From Trabulsiella odontotermitis (GTDB lineage Bacteria > Pseudomonadota > Gammaproteobacteria > Enterobacterales > Enterobacteriaceae): a DNA stretch of 64,000 bases. Position numbers and translations under genes: made by a program. This document shows positions 16,326 through 25,689 of this stretch, piece after piece. The stretch is taken from NCBI RefSeq assembly GCF_030053895.1, contig NZ_CP125781.1:2356001-2420000 (forward strand), in the 5' to 3' direction. Numbering within the stretch: position 1 is the stretch's first letter; each line of letters starts with the position of its first letter. Below the pieces are notes generated by a model. It saw only the letters and a list, made by a program, of their open reading frames with translations, was not told the origin of the DNA and made no database searches.

Positions 16326-18377
16326 TTACGTCTCGTCGCTTAATCCCCGGTTTTTCAGCATCGGTTCGATAGCCGGATCGTGACCGCGCCAGGTGCGATA
16401 CAGCGCTTCCAGATCTTCGCTGTTGCCTCTGGAGAGCACAGCTTCGCGAAAGCGCTGGCCGTTTTCCCGGCTGAGACCACCCTGCTCGACAAACCACTGG
16501 TAGCCGTCGTCTGCCAGCATCTGCGTCCACAGATAGGCGTAATAACCCGCCGCATAGCCACCGCCGAAAATATGGGCAAAATAACTACTGCGATAGCGCG
16601 GCGGCACCGCGTCGAGCAACAATTTTTCCGCCTGCAACGCCGCCGCTTCAAACTGCACCACATCCGTGGGCAGCGCCTGCGTTTTCAGGCTGTGCCAGTG
16701 CATATCCAGCAGCGCTGCGCTCAGCAGTTCCGTCATGTCATAACCTTTGTTGAAGGTCGCCGCGCGGAACACGCTGTCGCGCAACGCGTCAGGCATCGGT
16801 TCACCTGTCTGGTAGTGACGGGCGTAATGGGCAAACACCTGCGGTTCGCTGGCCCAGTGTTCATTGATTTGCGACGGAAATTCGACAAAATCTCGCGGCG
16901 TACGGGTGCCGGACAACCCCGGATAGCGCTGTTCGGCAAACAACCCGTGCAACGCATGGCCAAACTCGTGAAACATCGTGATGACGTCATCCCAGGAGAG
17001 CAACGCGGCGCATCCGGCGGCGGGTTTCTGGTAATTGCAGACGTTATAAATCACCGGGCGCGCGTCGAGCAGCGTCGATTGCTGGACAAAGTTATCCATC
17101 CACGCGCCACCAGCTTTTGAATCGCGGGCAAAGAAATCGCCATAAAACAGCGCCAGCCCTTCGCCGTCCACGTCGAAAATTTCCCAGACACGGACGTCAG
17201 GGTGATACACGGGAATATCCAGCCGCTCAACAAAGCACAGGCCGAACAACTGTGATGCTGCCCAGAATACACCGTCATGCAGCACCCGGTTGAGTTCGAA
17301 ATAGGGTTTAATCTGGCTTTCATCGAGAGCGTATTTCGCCCGGCGCACTTGTTCGCTGTAAAACAGCCAGTCCCACGCCTGCACCGTAAAACGGCCCTGC
17401 TGCTCGTTGATCACTTTCTGAATGTCAGCCTGTTCCGCCAGCGCGCGGTGACGTGCCGCCGGCACGATTTTTCGCATAAAAGCCAGCGCAGCGTGCGGTG
17501 TTTTCGCCATCTGATCAGCAATGCTCCAGCTGGCATAGTCGTCAAAGCCGAGCAGTTCCGCCTGACGGGCGCGAACAGCGACGATCTTCAGCACCAGCTC
17601 GCGCGTATCGTTGGCATCCCCTTTCAGGTTGCGCATTTTGCCGGCGTTGAACAGGTTTTCCCGCGTCTGTCTGTCGGTCAGCGCTGCCAGCGCCGGTTGT
17701 TGCGTGGTGTTGGTCAGCGTCAGCAGCCAGCGATCGTTCAACCCTTTCGCCTGCGCAGCTTCTTTAGCGGCGGTAATGTCATCATCGGACAGCCCGTCAA
17801 GTTGATGACGGTAATCCACCACCAGTCCACCCGCTTTGACGGCGGCCAGCAGTCGCTGACTGAACTGACTGCTGAGTGTGGCGATTTGAGTATTGAGCGC
17901 TTTCAGCTCACGTTTCTGCTCTGCCGGCAGCGTCGCCCCGGCCAGTAAAAATTGCTGTCTGACCACCTCTGTCAGGCGTAAGGATTCCGCATCCAGCCCG
18001 AGCGAGTCCCGCTGCCGCCAGACCGTTTCGACCCGGCTGAACAGTGCGTCATTGAGGTAAATATCGTTCGCGAGCGCAGCAAGCTCCGCCGAAAAGGCTT
18101 CATCGAGTTGCTGGAGGGTGTCATTGGTATTGGCAGACGCCATAGCGAAAAACACCTGCGTCACCCTGGACAGCATCTCACCGCTCTTCTCCAGCGCCTC
18201 GAAGGTATTGGCAAACGTCGCAGGCTCCGGGTTACTGGCAATTGCCGCAATCTCGGCCCGTTTGCGGCGCACAGCTTCATCAAAGGCCGGACGGTAATGG
18301 CTGTCCTCAATACGGTCAAATGGCGGTGCCTGATACGGCAACAGGCTGGTTTCGAAAAAGGGGTTATTGGCAGGCAT
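16326..18377 (-). CDS. dcp: Peptidyl-dipeptidase Dcp
   Basis: Zinc metalloprotease of the M3 (thimet oligopeptidase) family that removes C-terminal dipeptides from peptides. It has 683 residues (E. coli 681). The zinc motif HEFGH is within MFHEFGHALHGLF at about residue 470, with a downstream glutamate in FPSQINEHW. The ATG at 18377 is chosen because GGAGAAG lies just upstream and it aligns with the E. coli start. The open frame continues upstream without support. Divergent from ydfG. Confidence 0.95.
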   Translation of the reverse strand: MPANNPFFETSLLPYQAPPFDRIEDSHYRPAFDEAVRRKRAEIAAIASNPEPATFANTFEALEKSGEMLSRVTQVFFAMASANTNDTLQQLDEAFSAELAALANDIYLNDALFSRVETVWRQRDSLGLDAESLRLTEVVRQQFLLAGATLPAEQKRELKALNTQIATLSSQFSQRLLAAVKAGGLVVDYRHQLDGLSDDDITAAKEAAQAKGLNDRWLLTLTNTTQQPALAALTDRQTRENLFNAGKMRNLKGDANDTRELVLKIVAVRARQAELLGFDDYASWSIADQMAKTPHAALAFMRKIVPAARHRALAEQADIQKVINEQQGRFTVQAWDWLFYSEQVRRAKYALDESQIKPYFELNRVLHDGVFWAASQLFGLCFVERLDIPVYHPDVRVWEIFDVDGEGLALFYGDFFARDSKAGGAWMDNFVQQSTLLDARPVIYNVCNYQKPAAGCAALLSWDDVITMFHEFGHALHGLFAEQRYPGLSGTRTPRDFVEFPSQINEHWASEPQVFAHYARHYQTGEPMPDALRDSVFRAATFNKGYDMTELLSAALLDMHWHSLKTQALPTDVVQFEAAALQAEKLLLDAVPPRYRSSYFAHIFGGGYAAGYYAYLWTQMLADDGYQWFVEQGGLSRENGQRFREAVLSRGNSEDLEALYRTWRGHDPAIEPMLKNRGLSDET

Positions 18378-18520
18378 TATCTTCTCCCGGAATTTCAGTA
18401 CATTGCCCAGAGTAGGCGTCGCCTGCGAAAACCGCAATGCTTTCGCCGCTGGTATGCTTTTTCAGCAGTGCCAGATCGTGCTATGGTAGTACGACATAAA
18501 AAGCGTTGAGGAACAGTGAG

Positions 18521-19267
18521 ATGATTGTACTGGTAACCGGAGCAACTGCAGGTTTTGGTGAATGCATTACTCGTCGTTTTGTCGCTAACGGGCATAAAGT
18601 AATTGCCACGGGCCGTCGTCAGGAGCGTTTGCAGGAATTAAAAGAAGCGCTGGGCGACAACGTGCTGACCGTTCAACTGGACGTGCGCAACCGTGCTGCC
18701 ATCGAAGAGATGATCGCCGGGCTCCCTGCCGACTGGCGCGATATCGACGTACTGGTGAACAACGCCGGGCTGGCGCTGGGTATGGAGCCTGCGCATAAGG
18801 CCAGCGTTGAAGACTGGGAAACGATGATCGACACCAACAACAAAGGGCTGGTCTACATGACCCGCGCCGTGCTGCCGGGCATGGTGGCGCGTAACCGCGG
18901 TCACATCATAAATATCGGTTCAACCGCCGGTAGCTGGCCGTACGCCGGCGGTAATGTGTATGGCGCGACGAAAGCGTTCGTTCGCCAGTTCAGCCTGAAT
19001 CTGCGTACCGATCTGCACGGCACAGCGATCCGCGTGACAGACGTTGAGCCGGGTCTCGTGGGTGGGACCGAATTCTCCAACGTTCGTTTTAAAGGCGATG
19101 ACGCGAAAGCGGACAAAACCTACGAAAACACTACGGCGCTTTCCGCTGAAGATGTCACGGAAACCGTCTGGTGGGTGGCGACACTGCCGAAACATGTCAA
19201 CATCAACACGGTCGAAATGATGCCTGTCAGCCAGTCCTTTGCTGGTCTGAACGTCCATCGTTCCTGA
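18521..19267 (+). CDS. ydfG: NADP+-dependent 3-hydroxy acid dehydrogenase YdfG
   Basis: Short-chain dehydrogenase of 248 residues acting on L-allo-threonine, serine and other 3-hydroxy acids, and reducing malonic semialdehyde in the pyrimidine (Rut) pathway. Cofactor motif TGATAGFG at residues 6-13, NNAG and the catalytic YxxxK (YGATK) are present. ATG 18521 aligns with E. coli, with GAGGAACAG upstream. It is followed by a G+C-rich hairpin (19280-19296) lacking a T-tract. Confidence 0.95.
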   Translation: MIVLVTGATAGFGECITRRFVANGHKVIATGRRQERLQELKEALGDNVLTVQLDVRNRAAIEEMIAGLPADWRDIDVLVNNAGLALGMEPAHKASVEDWETMIDTNNKGLVYMTRAVLPGMVARNRGHIINIGSTAGSWPYAGGNVYGATKAFVRQFSLNLRTDLHGTAIRVTDVEPGLVGGTEFSNVRFKGDDAKADKTYENTTALSAEDVTETVWWVATLPKHVNINTVEMMPVSQSFAGLNVHRS

Positions 19268-19357
19268 TAAAAACCCCTGCCCGGCGCCTCGCCGGGTATG
19301 GGCGTGATGATGAATTAAGCGTAAAATAGCGCTGTTATTTACCAGAAAGTAGAGCCA

Positions 19358-20044
19358 ATGGCCGTCGAAACGCAACTGAACCCAACACAGCCCGTGAATC
19401 AGCAAATCTACCGGATTTTGCGTCGGGATATCGTGCATTGCCTGATCCCGCCGGGAACGCCGCTGTCAGAAAAGGACGTCTCCGTGCGCTTTGACGTGTC
19501 GCGCCAGCCGGTGCGGGAAGCGTTTATCAAACTGGCTGAAAACGGCCTGATTCAGATCCGCCCCCAGCGTGGCAGCTACGTTAATAAAATCTCGCTCTCC
19601 CAGGTCCGCAACGGCTGTTTTGTCCGTCAGGCTATCGAGCGCGCCGTCGTTCGCCGCGCGGCGGGCATGATTGACGATGCCCAGTGCTATCAACTGGAGA
19701 AAAACCTGCAGCAGCAGCGCATTGCCATTGACCGCCATCAGATCAATGATTTTTTCCAGCTCGATGATGAATTTCACCAAACGCTGTCAGCCATTGCCGA
19801 CTGCCAACTGGCATGGGACACCATCGAGAATATTAAAGCCACCATTGACCGGGTGCGCTACATGAGTCTGGATCACATCTCCTCTCCGGAAATGCTGCTG
19901 CGCCAGCATCATGACATTTTCGCCGCGCTGGAAAAGCGCGATGGCGACGCCGTGGAAAATGCCATGGCGTTGCATCTGCATGAAATCAGCGAATCGGTGT
20001 TGTTGATTAAGCAGGAAAACAGCGACTGGTTTAGCGAAGAGTAA
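19358..20044 (+). CDS. rspR: GntR/FadR-family regulator RspR (YdfH)
   Basis: A 228-residue regulator (same length as E. coli) with an N-terminal GntR winged helix (about residues 12-75; KDVSVRFDVSRQPVREAFIKL) and a C-terminal all-helical FCD ligand domain. In E. coli RspR represses rspAB. Here it is convergent with the six-gene rsp operon, separated by a strong terminator. It is the obvious candidate sugar-acid sensor for that operon. Confidence 0.92.
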   Translation: MAVETQLNPTQPVNQQIYRILRRDIVHCLIPPGTPLSEKDVSVRFDVSRQPVREAFIKLAENGLIQIRPQRGSYVNKISLSQVRNGCFVRQAIERAVVRRAAGMIDDAQCYQLEKNLQQQRIAIDRHQINDFFQLDDEFHQTLSAIADCQLAWDTIENIKATIDRVRYMSLDHISSPEMLLRQHHDIFAALEKRDGDAVENAMALHLHEISESVLLIKQENSDWFSEE

Positions 20045-20048
20045 AAAG

Positions 20049-20076
20049 CAAAACCCCCTCAGCGAGGGGGTTTTTT
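20049..20076. terminator. Terminator between rspR and ydfI
   Basis: Stem AACCCCCTC/GAGGGGGTT with loop AGC, six T residues on the plus strand and four A residues before the stem, so it can act in both directions. It follows the rspR stop by a few bases and lies just beyond the ydfI stop. Confidence 0.9.
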
Positions 20077-20087
20077 ATGGCTGACGC

Positions 20088-21548
20088 TTAGCGGCTGGCG
20101 AACTGCGCCACCGTGGCTTTGGCGCCTTTTTCCAGCAGCAACAGATAGGCCGAAGTGACGTTTTTGACAAACGTGCTTTCCAGCGGCAACTCTTTGCCGA
20201 AGATAGCCTCAATGCCGAGCAGCGCCTGAACGCGCGTTTCCCCTTCCTGACTCTGTTTCACCGCCTGCTGGATCACCGGCAACAGCGGATCACACACTTC
20301 AATGGTATTCCCTTGCTCATCCACACCACCGACGTAACGCATCCAGCCCGCCACGCCGAGCGCCAGTAAATCAAAGCGGCTCTGATGGGCCAGGTGCCAG
20401 CGAACGGAATCCAGCATGCGCTGAGGCAGTTTCTGGCTGCCATCCATCGCGATCTGCCAGGTACGGTGACGCAGTGCCGGGTTGCTGTAGCGTTCGATCA
20501 GCAGATCCGCATAATGCGCGAGATCCACGCCCTTCACTTTCAGCGTCGGCGCCTGCTCTTTCAGCATCAAAGTATGCGCGGCATGACGGTAGTTTTCGTC
20601 TTCCATGCAATCATTGATGTGCTGATATCCCGCCAGATACCCCAGATACGCAAGGAACGAGTGGCTGCCGTTCAGCATACGCAGTTTCATCTCTTCGAAC
20701 GGGATAACGTCTTTCACCAGCTCAGCACCGGCTTTTTCCCATGCCGGACGCCCCGCCACGAAATTATCTTCAATCACCCACTGACGGAACGGTTCACAGG
20801 CCACACCGGCCGGGTCGCGGACACCCGTAATGTGCTCGATTTTGTCCAGCGTGTCGGCGGTCACGGCTGGCACGATGCGGTCAACCATCGTTGACGGGAA
20901 CGTGACGTTTTTCTCGATCCACGCTGCGAGATCGTTATCAACGGCGCGCGCGTACGCGCAAACCACATTACGCATCACATGACCGTTTTCCGGCATGTTA
21001 TCGCAGGACATCACGCTGAACGCCGGAAGCCCCGCCGCTTTACGACGCGCCAGCGCTTCCACGACCACGCCCGGCGCCGATTTCGGCTGATGCGGATTTT
21101 GCAGGTCAGCGGCAATTAACGGGTGATCGAGCATCAGTTCCCCGGTCGCCGGTGAATGGCAATACCCTTTTTCGGTAATGGTCAGCGAAACGATCGCCAC
21201 CTGCGGCTCGCACATTGCCGCCAGCACGGTTTCCAGGCCATCAACCTGCGCGTGCAGCGCCTGTTTCACGACACCCACAACGCGCGCGGTCCAGGCATCG
21301 GCGGACATTTCTGCCACGGTGTAGAGCTTATCCTGATGATTGAGGTCAGCGATCTGTTGTTCGCCGCCGATCAGGTTCACTTCGGTATAGCCCCAGTCAC
21401 TGCCATGTTCTGCTGCCAGAATATCTGCATAGACTGCCTGATGCGCGCGATGGAAAGCGCCAAAACCAAGGTGCACAATGCGCGGCACCAGTTTGTTGCG
21501 ATCGTAGCCAGGAAGTGTTGCCTTAGCCGTCAGTAACGTGTTTTGCAT
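20088..21548 (-). CDS. ydfI: Mannitol dehydrogenase-family oxidoreductase YdfI (UxuB-like)
   Basis: NAD-dependent polyol/aldonate dehydrogenase family, 486 residues with the ATG at 21548 (E. coli also 486). A GTG at 21560 would add four residues. IVHLGFGAFHRAHQ marks the Rossmann region, and KLRMLNGSHS carries the catalytic K-x4-N-x2-H. By homology to UxuB it most likely interconverts D-fructuronate and D-mannonate, the step between the uxaC-like isomerase and RspA. It is last gene of the rsp operon, 105 bases after ydfJ. Confidence 0.9.
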   Translation of the reverse strand: MQNTLLTAKATLPGYDRNKLVPRIVHLGFGAFHRAHQAVYADILAAEHGSDWGYTEVNLIGGEQQIADLNHQDKLYTVAEMSADAWTARVVGVVKQALHAQVDGLETVLAAMCEPQVAIVSLTITEKGYCHSPATGELMLDHPLIAADLQNPHQPKSAPGVVVEALARRKAAGLPAFSVMSCDNMPENGHVMRNVVCAYARAVDNDLAAWIEKNVTFPSTMVDRIVPAVTADTLDKIEHITGVRDPAGVACEPFRQWVIEDNFVAGRPAWEKAGAELVKDVIPFEEMKLRMLNGSHSFLAYLGYLAGYQHINDCMEDENYRHAAHTLMLKEQAPTLKVKGVDLAHYADLLIERYSNPALRHRTWQIAMDGSQKLPQRMLDSVRWHLAHQSRFDLLALGVAGWMRYVGGVDEQGNTIEVCDPLLPVIQQAVKQSQEGETRVQALLGIEAIFGKELPLESTFVKNVTSAYLLLLEKGAKATVAQFASR

Positions 21549-21653
21549 TTTAATACTCACAGTGTAGAAAACGGGTTGCCATACTAGATTAACGAGAGTT
21601 TTTGCCCATGTTTTGACTTACGTTAATTTATTGGCAAGTGGTATAACATCATT

Positions 21654-23030
21654 TCAAAGTTGTGTGACACCAATGCCGTTACGGGTGTGTGCTGCCCTCT
21701 CTGCTGCATCCTCCACCAGGCTTAAATCACGGTCGCACACCTCTGGCATCAGGATGGCGGCAATCAGGCCAATCGCTGAATAGCCGATCAGCATGATGGC
21801 GATCGGCAGCCATGAGCCGGTCATATTGCAGAAGATCCCTGCCAGCACCGGGCCAAACCCGACGGCGATCAGCCCGCCTGCTTCTTTGGAAATTGCCATC
21901 CGCGTAAAGCGGTTCCGCGAACCAAAGATTTCCGCCATGGTGATATTTTCGAGGGCAAAGACACCCAGCACCGCGACGTTATGGATAACGATAATTGACG
22001 CCATGATAGTGCCCGGCGCGTAGCTCTTGTCGACGATAATCGCCAGCATTGGCCACGCCAGGAGCATGGCGGAGATATTGACGATGATATAAGGCAGGCG
22101 ACGGCCAAACTTGTCTGACAACCAGCCCAGCAGCGGAATGGTGATAAACCCAAGTACCGAGCTGAGCATCAATGCATCCGTGGGAATTGCCTTGTCAAAC
22201 ATCAGTTGCTGAACGAGGTACCCGGCGAGAAAAGTCTGGATAAGCCCCGAGTTCCCGGCTTGCCCGAAGCGTAACCCGGTCGCCAGCCAGAACGATTTGC
22301 TTTTGAACATCGCGCCCAGCGTACTCTCCTGCGGTTCGCGTTGTGCCAGAGCGACGTCGTTTTCGCTGACCTTTTCAAACACTGGGCTCTCTTTAAGATT
22401 CAGCCGTAGCCAGATAGCGAAGATCATCACCACGACGCTTGCGAGAAACGGCACGCGCCAGCCCCACGCCACCAGCGCTTCACGATCGAGCGCAAAAAAC
22501 ATGATTGCCCAGATGGCGGTGGCGCTCAGCGTTCCACAGTTGGTACCCATCGCCACCAGCGACGAGATGATCCCCCGCTTCCCTTTTGGCGCATACTCCG
22601 CCAGCATGGTGCCCGCACCGGAGATTTCCGCGCCCGCGCCGAGCCCCTGAATAATGCGCAAAGTAACCAGTAGCACCGGCGCAAAAATCCCTACCTGCGC
22701 GTAGGTGGGCAGGACACCGATCAGTGTGGTGCAGATCCCCATCATCGTGATGGTAATGAACAACACTTTTTTGCGGCCAATTCGGTCACCCATCTTACCG
22801 AAGACAAATGCACCAATAATGCGGGCGATATATCCCGCGCCATAGGTGCCCATCGCCAGAATCAACGCCATGGCGGCAGATTGTTCAGGAAAAAAGATTT
22901 CATGAAATACCAGCGCCGCGCCGAGTGAATAGAGCTGGAAATCCATAAACTCCAGCGCGGTGCCCAGCCAGCCAGATACCGCCGCTTTGATCAGATCCTT
23001 TGTGCTTCTCTCATGTGTATTGTGCGTCAT
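21654..23030 (-). CDS. ydfJ: MFS transporter YdfJ (metabolite:H+ symporter type)
   Basis: Full-length MFS carrier of the ShiA/ProP-like metabolite:proton symporter group, about 458 residues. The N-terminus has WLGTALEFMDFQLYSLGAA and the loop 2-3 motif is GKMGDRIGRKK. As I recall, the E. coli K-12 gene is disrupted by the Qin prophage; here it is intact. ATG 23030 has AAGAG nine bases upstream; an ATG at 23039 sits directly on that site and is less likely. It probably imports a sugar acid used by the operon. Confidence 0.88.
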   Translation of the reverse strand: MTHNTHERSTKDLIKAAVSGWLGTALEFMDFQLYSLGAALVFHEIFFPEQSAAMALILAMGTYGAGYIARIIGAFVFGKMGDRIGRKKVLFITITMMGICTTLIGVLPTYAQVGIFAPVLLVTLRIIQGLGAGAEISGAGTMLAEYAPKGKRGIISSLVAMGTNCGTLSATAIWAIMFFALDREALVAWGWRVPFLASVVVMIFAIWLRLNLKESPVFEKVSENDVALAQREPQESTLGAMFKSKSFWLATGLRFGQAGNSGLIQTFLAGYLVQQLMFDKAIPTDALMLSSVLGFITIPLLGWLSDKFGRRLPYIIVNISAMLLAWPMLAIIVDKSYAPGTIMASIIVIHNVAVLGVFALENITMAEIFGSRNRFTRMAISKEAGGLIAVGFGPVLAGIFCNMTGSWLPIAIMLIGYSAIGLIAAILMPEVCDRDLSLVEDAAERAAHTRNGIGVTQL

Positions 23031-23083
23031 AGTCGCCATCTCTTAGGGGTAAGATGCGTACAGCTCAACCGCATGGGTGGTGG

Positions 23084-24103
23084 TTATTTCGCAAAAGTCA
23101 GTAAAACTTTGCAGCAATGTCGTTGGTCCTTTTCAAACGTCTCAATGGCTTCGATAACCTGTGAGGCGTCGTAGCGGTGCGTGACCAGCTTGCCGGGGTC
23201 GATAAGCCCCTGACTGAGCCAGTCAATTACCTGTGGGAACTTGTTCGCGTTCAGGCGTGAAGAGAAAATCGACAGCTCTTTGCCGGTGACCTGCTGTTGC
23301 ACAATCGCCGTCGGTTCGCTGGAGAATCCCATGATCACAATCCGCGCGGCGGGTGACGCCAGGCGGATCGCCTCCGGCAAAATGGTCGGATGGCAGGCCG
23401 CATCGACAATCAGTGTCGGCTGGATGCCCTTTTGCTCCAGCCACGTCGGTAACGACTGCTGGCTGTTGTTGAAGATTTCATCCGCGCCGCTGCGTGTTGC
23501 CATCGCCAGACGTTCATCGATGCGATCGACGACGATCACTGTTCTGACCTGATAAACACCTTTCAGCACCTGCACCGTCGTCAGCCCCATCGGGCCTGCG
23601 CCGTACACCAGCGCCACGTCCTGCGTCATCGGGTTAACCTGCCCGCAAACGTTCGCCGCAATGGTAAACGGCTCAATCATGACCGCATCGTCATCAGCAA
23701 TGGCTTCCGGGATCGTCCAGGCGTTTTTCGCCGGTACCATCGCGTAATCGCTGAAGCCGCCGTCACGATGTACGCCAAGAACAACCAGTGACGTACAGAC
23801 GTTCGGCTTGCCAACAGAACAGGGATAGCAATGGCCGCAACTGATTACCGGGTCAACAGACACCCGTTCGCCGATCCGCTGCGGACTGACTCCGTCGCCA
23901 GTAGCATCAATCACGCCAAAAAATTCATGACCGATGGTGCGTGGGTATTTAGCAAACGGGTTGTGCCCGCGATAAATATGGCTGTCTGAACCACAAATCC
24001 CGGCCAGTTTTACCCTGACCCTGACCTCTCCCGCGCAGGGTTCCGGCAGCGGGAGATCGGCGATATCCAGTTCGTTCGGTTGCTGAATGACGATGCTTTT
24101 CAC
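23084..24103 (-). CDS. rspB: Zinc-dependent dehydrogenase RspB
   Basis: Medium-chain alcohol dehydrogenase of 339 residues, identical in length to E. coli RspB. Catalytic zinc ligands lie in GICGSDSH and GHEFFG, and the structural zinc cysteines in CGHCYPCSVGKPNVC. The cofactor loop is YGAGPMG. The family includes L-gulonate 5-dehydrogenases that make D-fructuronate. The start is GTG, with GGAGAAAAGA directly upstream. It is 14 bases downstream of the GPH transporter gene. Confidence 0.92.
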   Translation of the reverse strand: MKSIVIQQPNELDIADLPLPEPCAGEVRVRVKLAGICGSDSHIYRGHNPFAKYPRTIGHEFFGVIDATGDGVSPQRIGERVSVDPVISCGHCYPCSVGKPNVCTSLVVLGVHRDGGFSDYAMVPAKNAWTIPEAIADDDAVMIEPFTIAANVCGQVNPMTQDVALVYGAGPMGLTTVQVLKGVYQVRTVIVVDRIDERLAMATRSGADEIFNNSQQSLPTWLEQKGIQPTLIVDAACHPTILPEAIRLASPAARIVIMGFSSEPTAIVQQQVTGKELSIFSSRLNANKFPQVIDWLSQGLIDPGKLVTHRYDASQVIEAIETFEKDQRHCCKVLLTFAK

Positions 24104-24117
24104 TCTTTTCTCCTTTT

Positions 24118-25662
24118 TCAGATAAGCGTTGAGGCTTGCTTAACCTCCGGACCTGCCTTTACCGCGTCGCTGCACCACAGTTTGTCGTAGTCGTAACCGG
24201 TTAAATCCTCAACGATATGGCGCGTGTTGGCGGTAACGTCTGATTTCAGGCCGTGCGCTTTCAGGCGCTCCACTTCATCAACAAAAATCTTGTGGGTGCG
24301 TTTATTCAGGTGGAAAGTCAACGCCTGCCAGAGAGCAATCAACAACAGACCCGCCGTACCGATGAACAGCAACATGGCGATGGTGTTAATGGCTTCCTGC
24401 GGCTGCACCTGGCTGCCTTTGACAAAGCCTCCGCTTTGCAACAGCAAACCGACAATGAACGTGGCGATAGCGACGGTGGTTTTCCGCGAAAAGGTCATCA
24501 CTGCCGCGAACAGCCCTTCACGGCGCTGGCGGGTGATCATTTCATCGATATCAGGAATGAACGGGAAAACGTTCCACGGGGTAAATTCCAGCACGCAGCG
24601 CCCGACCTGGTAGATCCCGGCGAGGATCACCAGCAGCACGACTTTGTTGTCTGTCGGGAACTGGTAAACCAGGAAGAAACCACCCAGGCACAGCATCATC
24701 ACGCTGTAGGCAAAGATGTAGAGGCGTGACGGGCCATATTTGATAATGGCAACCCCTGCCGCGAGCGTAACCGGTAAACCAACGATACTCATCGACAGCA
24801 GAGTACCAGCCAGCGACGATGAAACGTTCAGGCAATAGACGCAGAAGAAAACAAAGACCGTGTTATAGACATCTTTTGCGGTGAATGAGAAAAGGTAGAT
24901 AGCCAGATGTTTCCTGAACGCTCTGACTTTCAGCGTCGAGGCATACTCTTTAAACAGCCCACCAAATGCCGCCAGTTTTTCGCTCATCGTGCGGACGGTG
25001 CGCGTGGTTTCCAGCTCTGCTTTCATTTCCGGAGTTAGCTCGCGCTCCCAGGTGACTTTCCAGGAGACCAGTACACAGACCATGAACAGCACCGCAAACA
25101 CGATCCCGTTGATCAGATAGGCGTTAGCGTTGTGCTCGCCAAAGTAGTTGATGAGCAGCCCTGGAATAAAGGTCGCCAGAAAGGTACCGGAAGCGGAAAG
25201 GAACATGCGGCAGGTGGAGAGTTTGGTCCGCGAGTTGAAATCACGGGTCATCTCTGACGGCAGCGTTTCCCACGGGATCAGCACCATCGCGGCGATGATT
25301 TCAAATGCCAGATAGACCGCAAGGTAAAAGGCGTAGTTCATCCCTTCGACCCACAGCAAGGCGTAGACCAGCATCAGCGGCGCGCCGATCAACAGAAAGA
25401 AACGACGACGGCCGAATTTTTTACCCAGATAGTTTTTATAGAAATGGTCGGTAAAGCTGCCCATAAACAGGCTGACGATCGCATCGACGATACGCGCAAT
25501 CGCCACAATAGACGCCGCTTCAACCGGAGAAAGACCGACAAAGGTTGTATAAAAATATAATAGCCAGGCGCCAATGACCGTAAATGCGCCACCACCCATA
25601 ATGTCTGTCAGACCATAACCAATACTAACCGGTATGGTGATTTTTTTGTTTGTACGGGACAT
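24118..25662 (-). CDS. GPH-family sugar(glucuronide) cation symporter
   Basis: A 514-residue transporter of the glycoside-pentoside-hexuronide:cation symporter family, with about twelve helices. It begins IPVSIGYGLTDIMGGGAFTVIGAWLL with the SLFMGSFTDHFY and PWETLPSEMTRDF motifs. Its C-terminal tail after the last helix (~60 residues) is long for the family. The position between the uxaC-like gene and rspB indicates uptake of a hexuronide or aldonate. It is not in the E. coli K-12 rsp locus as I recall it. Confidence 0.87.
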   Translation of the reverse strand: MSRTNKKITIPVSIGYGLTDIMGGGAFTVIGAWLLYFYTTFVGLSPVEAASIVAIARIVDAIVSLFMGSFTDHFYKNYLGKKFGRRRFFLLIGAPLMLVYALLWVEGMNYAFYLAVYLAFEIIAAMVLIPWETLPSEMTRDFNSRTKLSTCRMFLSASGTFLATFIPGLLINYFGEHNANAYLINGIVFAVLFMVCVLVSWKVTWERELTPEMKAELETTRTVRTMSEKLAAFGGLFKEYASTLKVRAFRKHLAIYLFSFTAKDVYNTVFVFFCVYCLNVSSSLAGTLLSMSIVGLPVTLAAGVAIIKYGPSRLYIFAYSVMMLCLGGFFLVYQFPTDNKVVLLVILAGIYQVGRCVLEFTPWNVFPFIPDIDEMITRQRREGLFAAVMTFSRKTTVAIATFIVGLLLQSGGFVKGSQVQPQEAINTIAMLLFIGTAGLLLIALWQALTFHLNKRTHKIFVDEVERLKAHGLKSDVTANTRHIVEDLTGYDYDKLWCSDAVKAGPEVKQASTLI

Positions 25663-25689
25663 AGTTGTTCTACCCCATCGGATAAGAGG

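Noticed and set aside
16380..17120. A 246-codon plus-strand frame inside dcp
   Set aside because: Shadow of dcp; the dcp frame has the HEFGH zinc motif and full family length.
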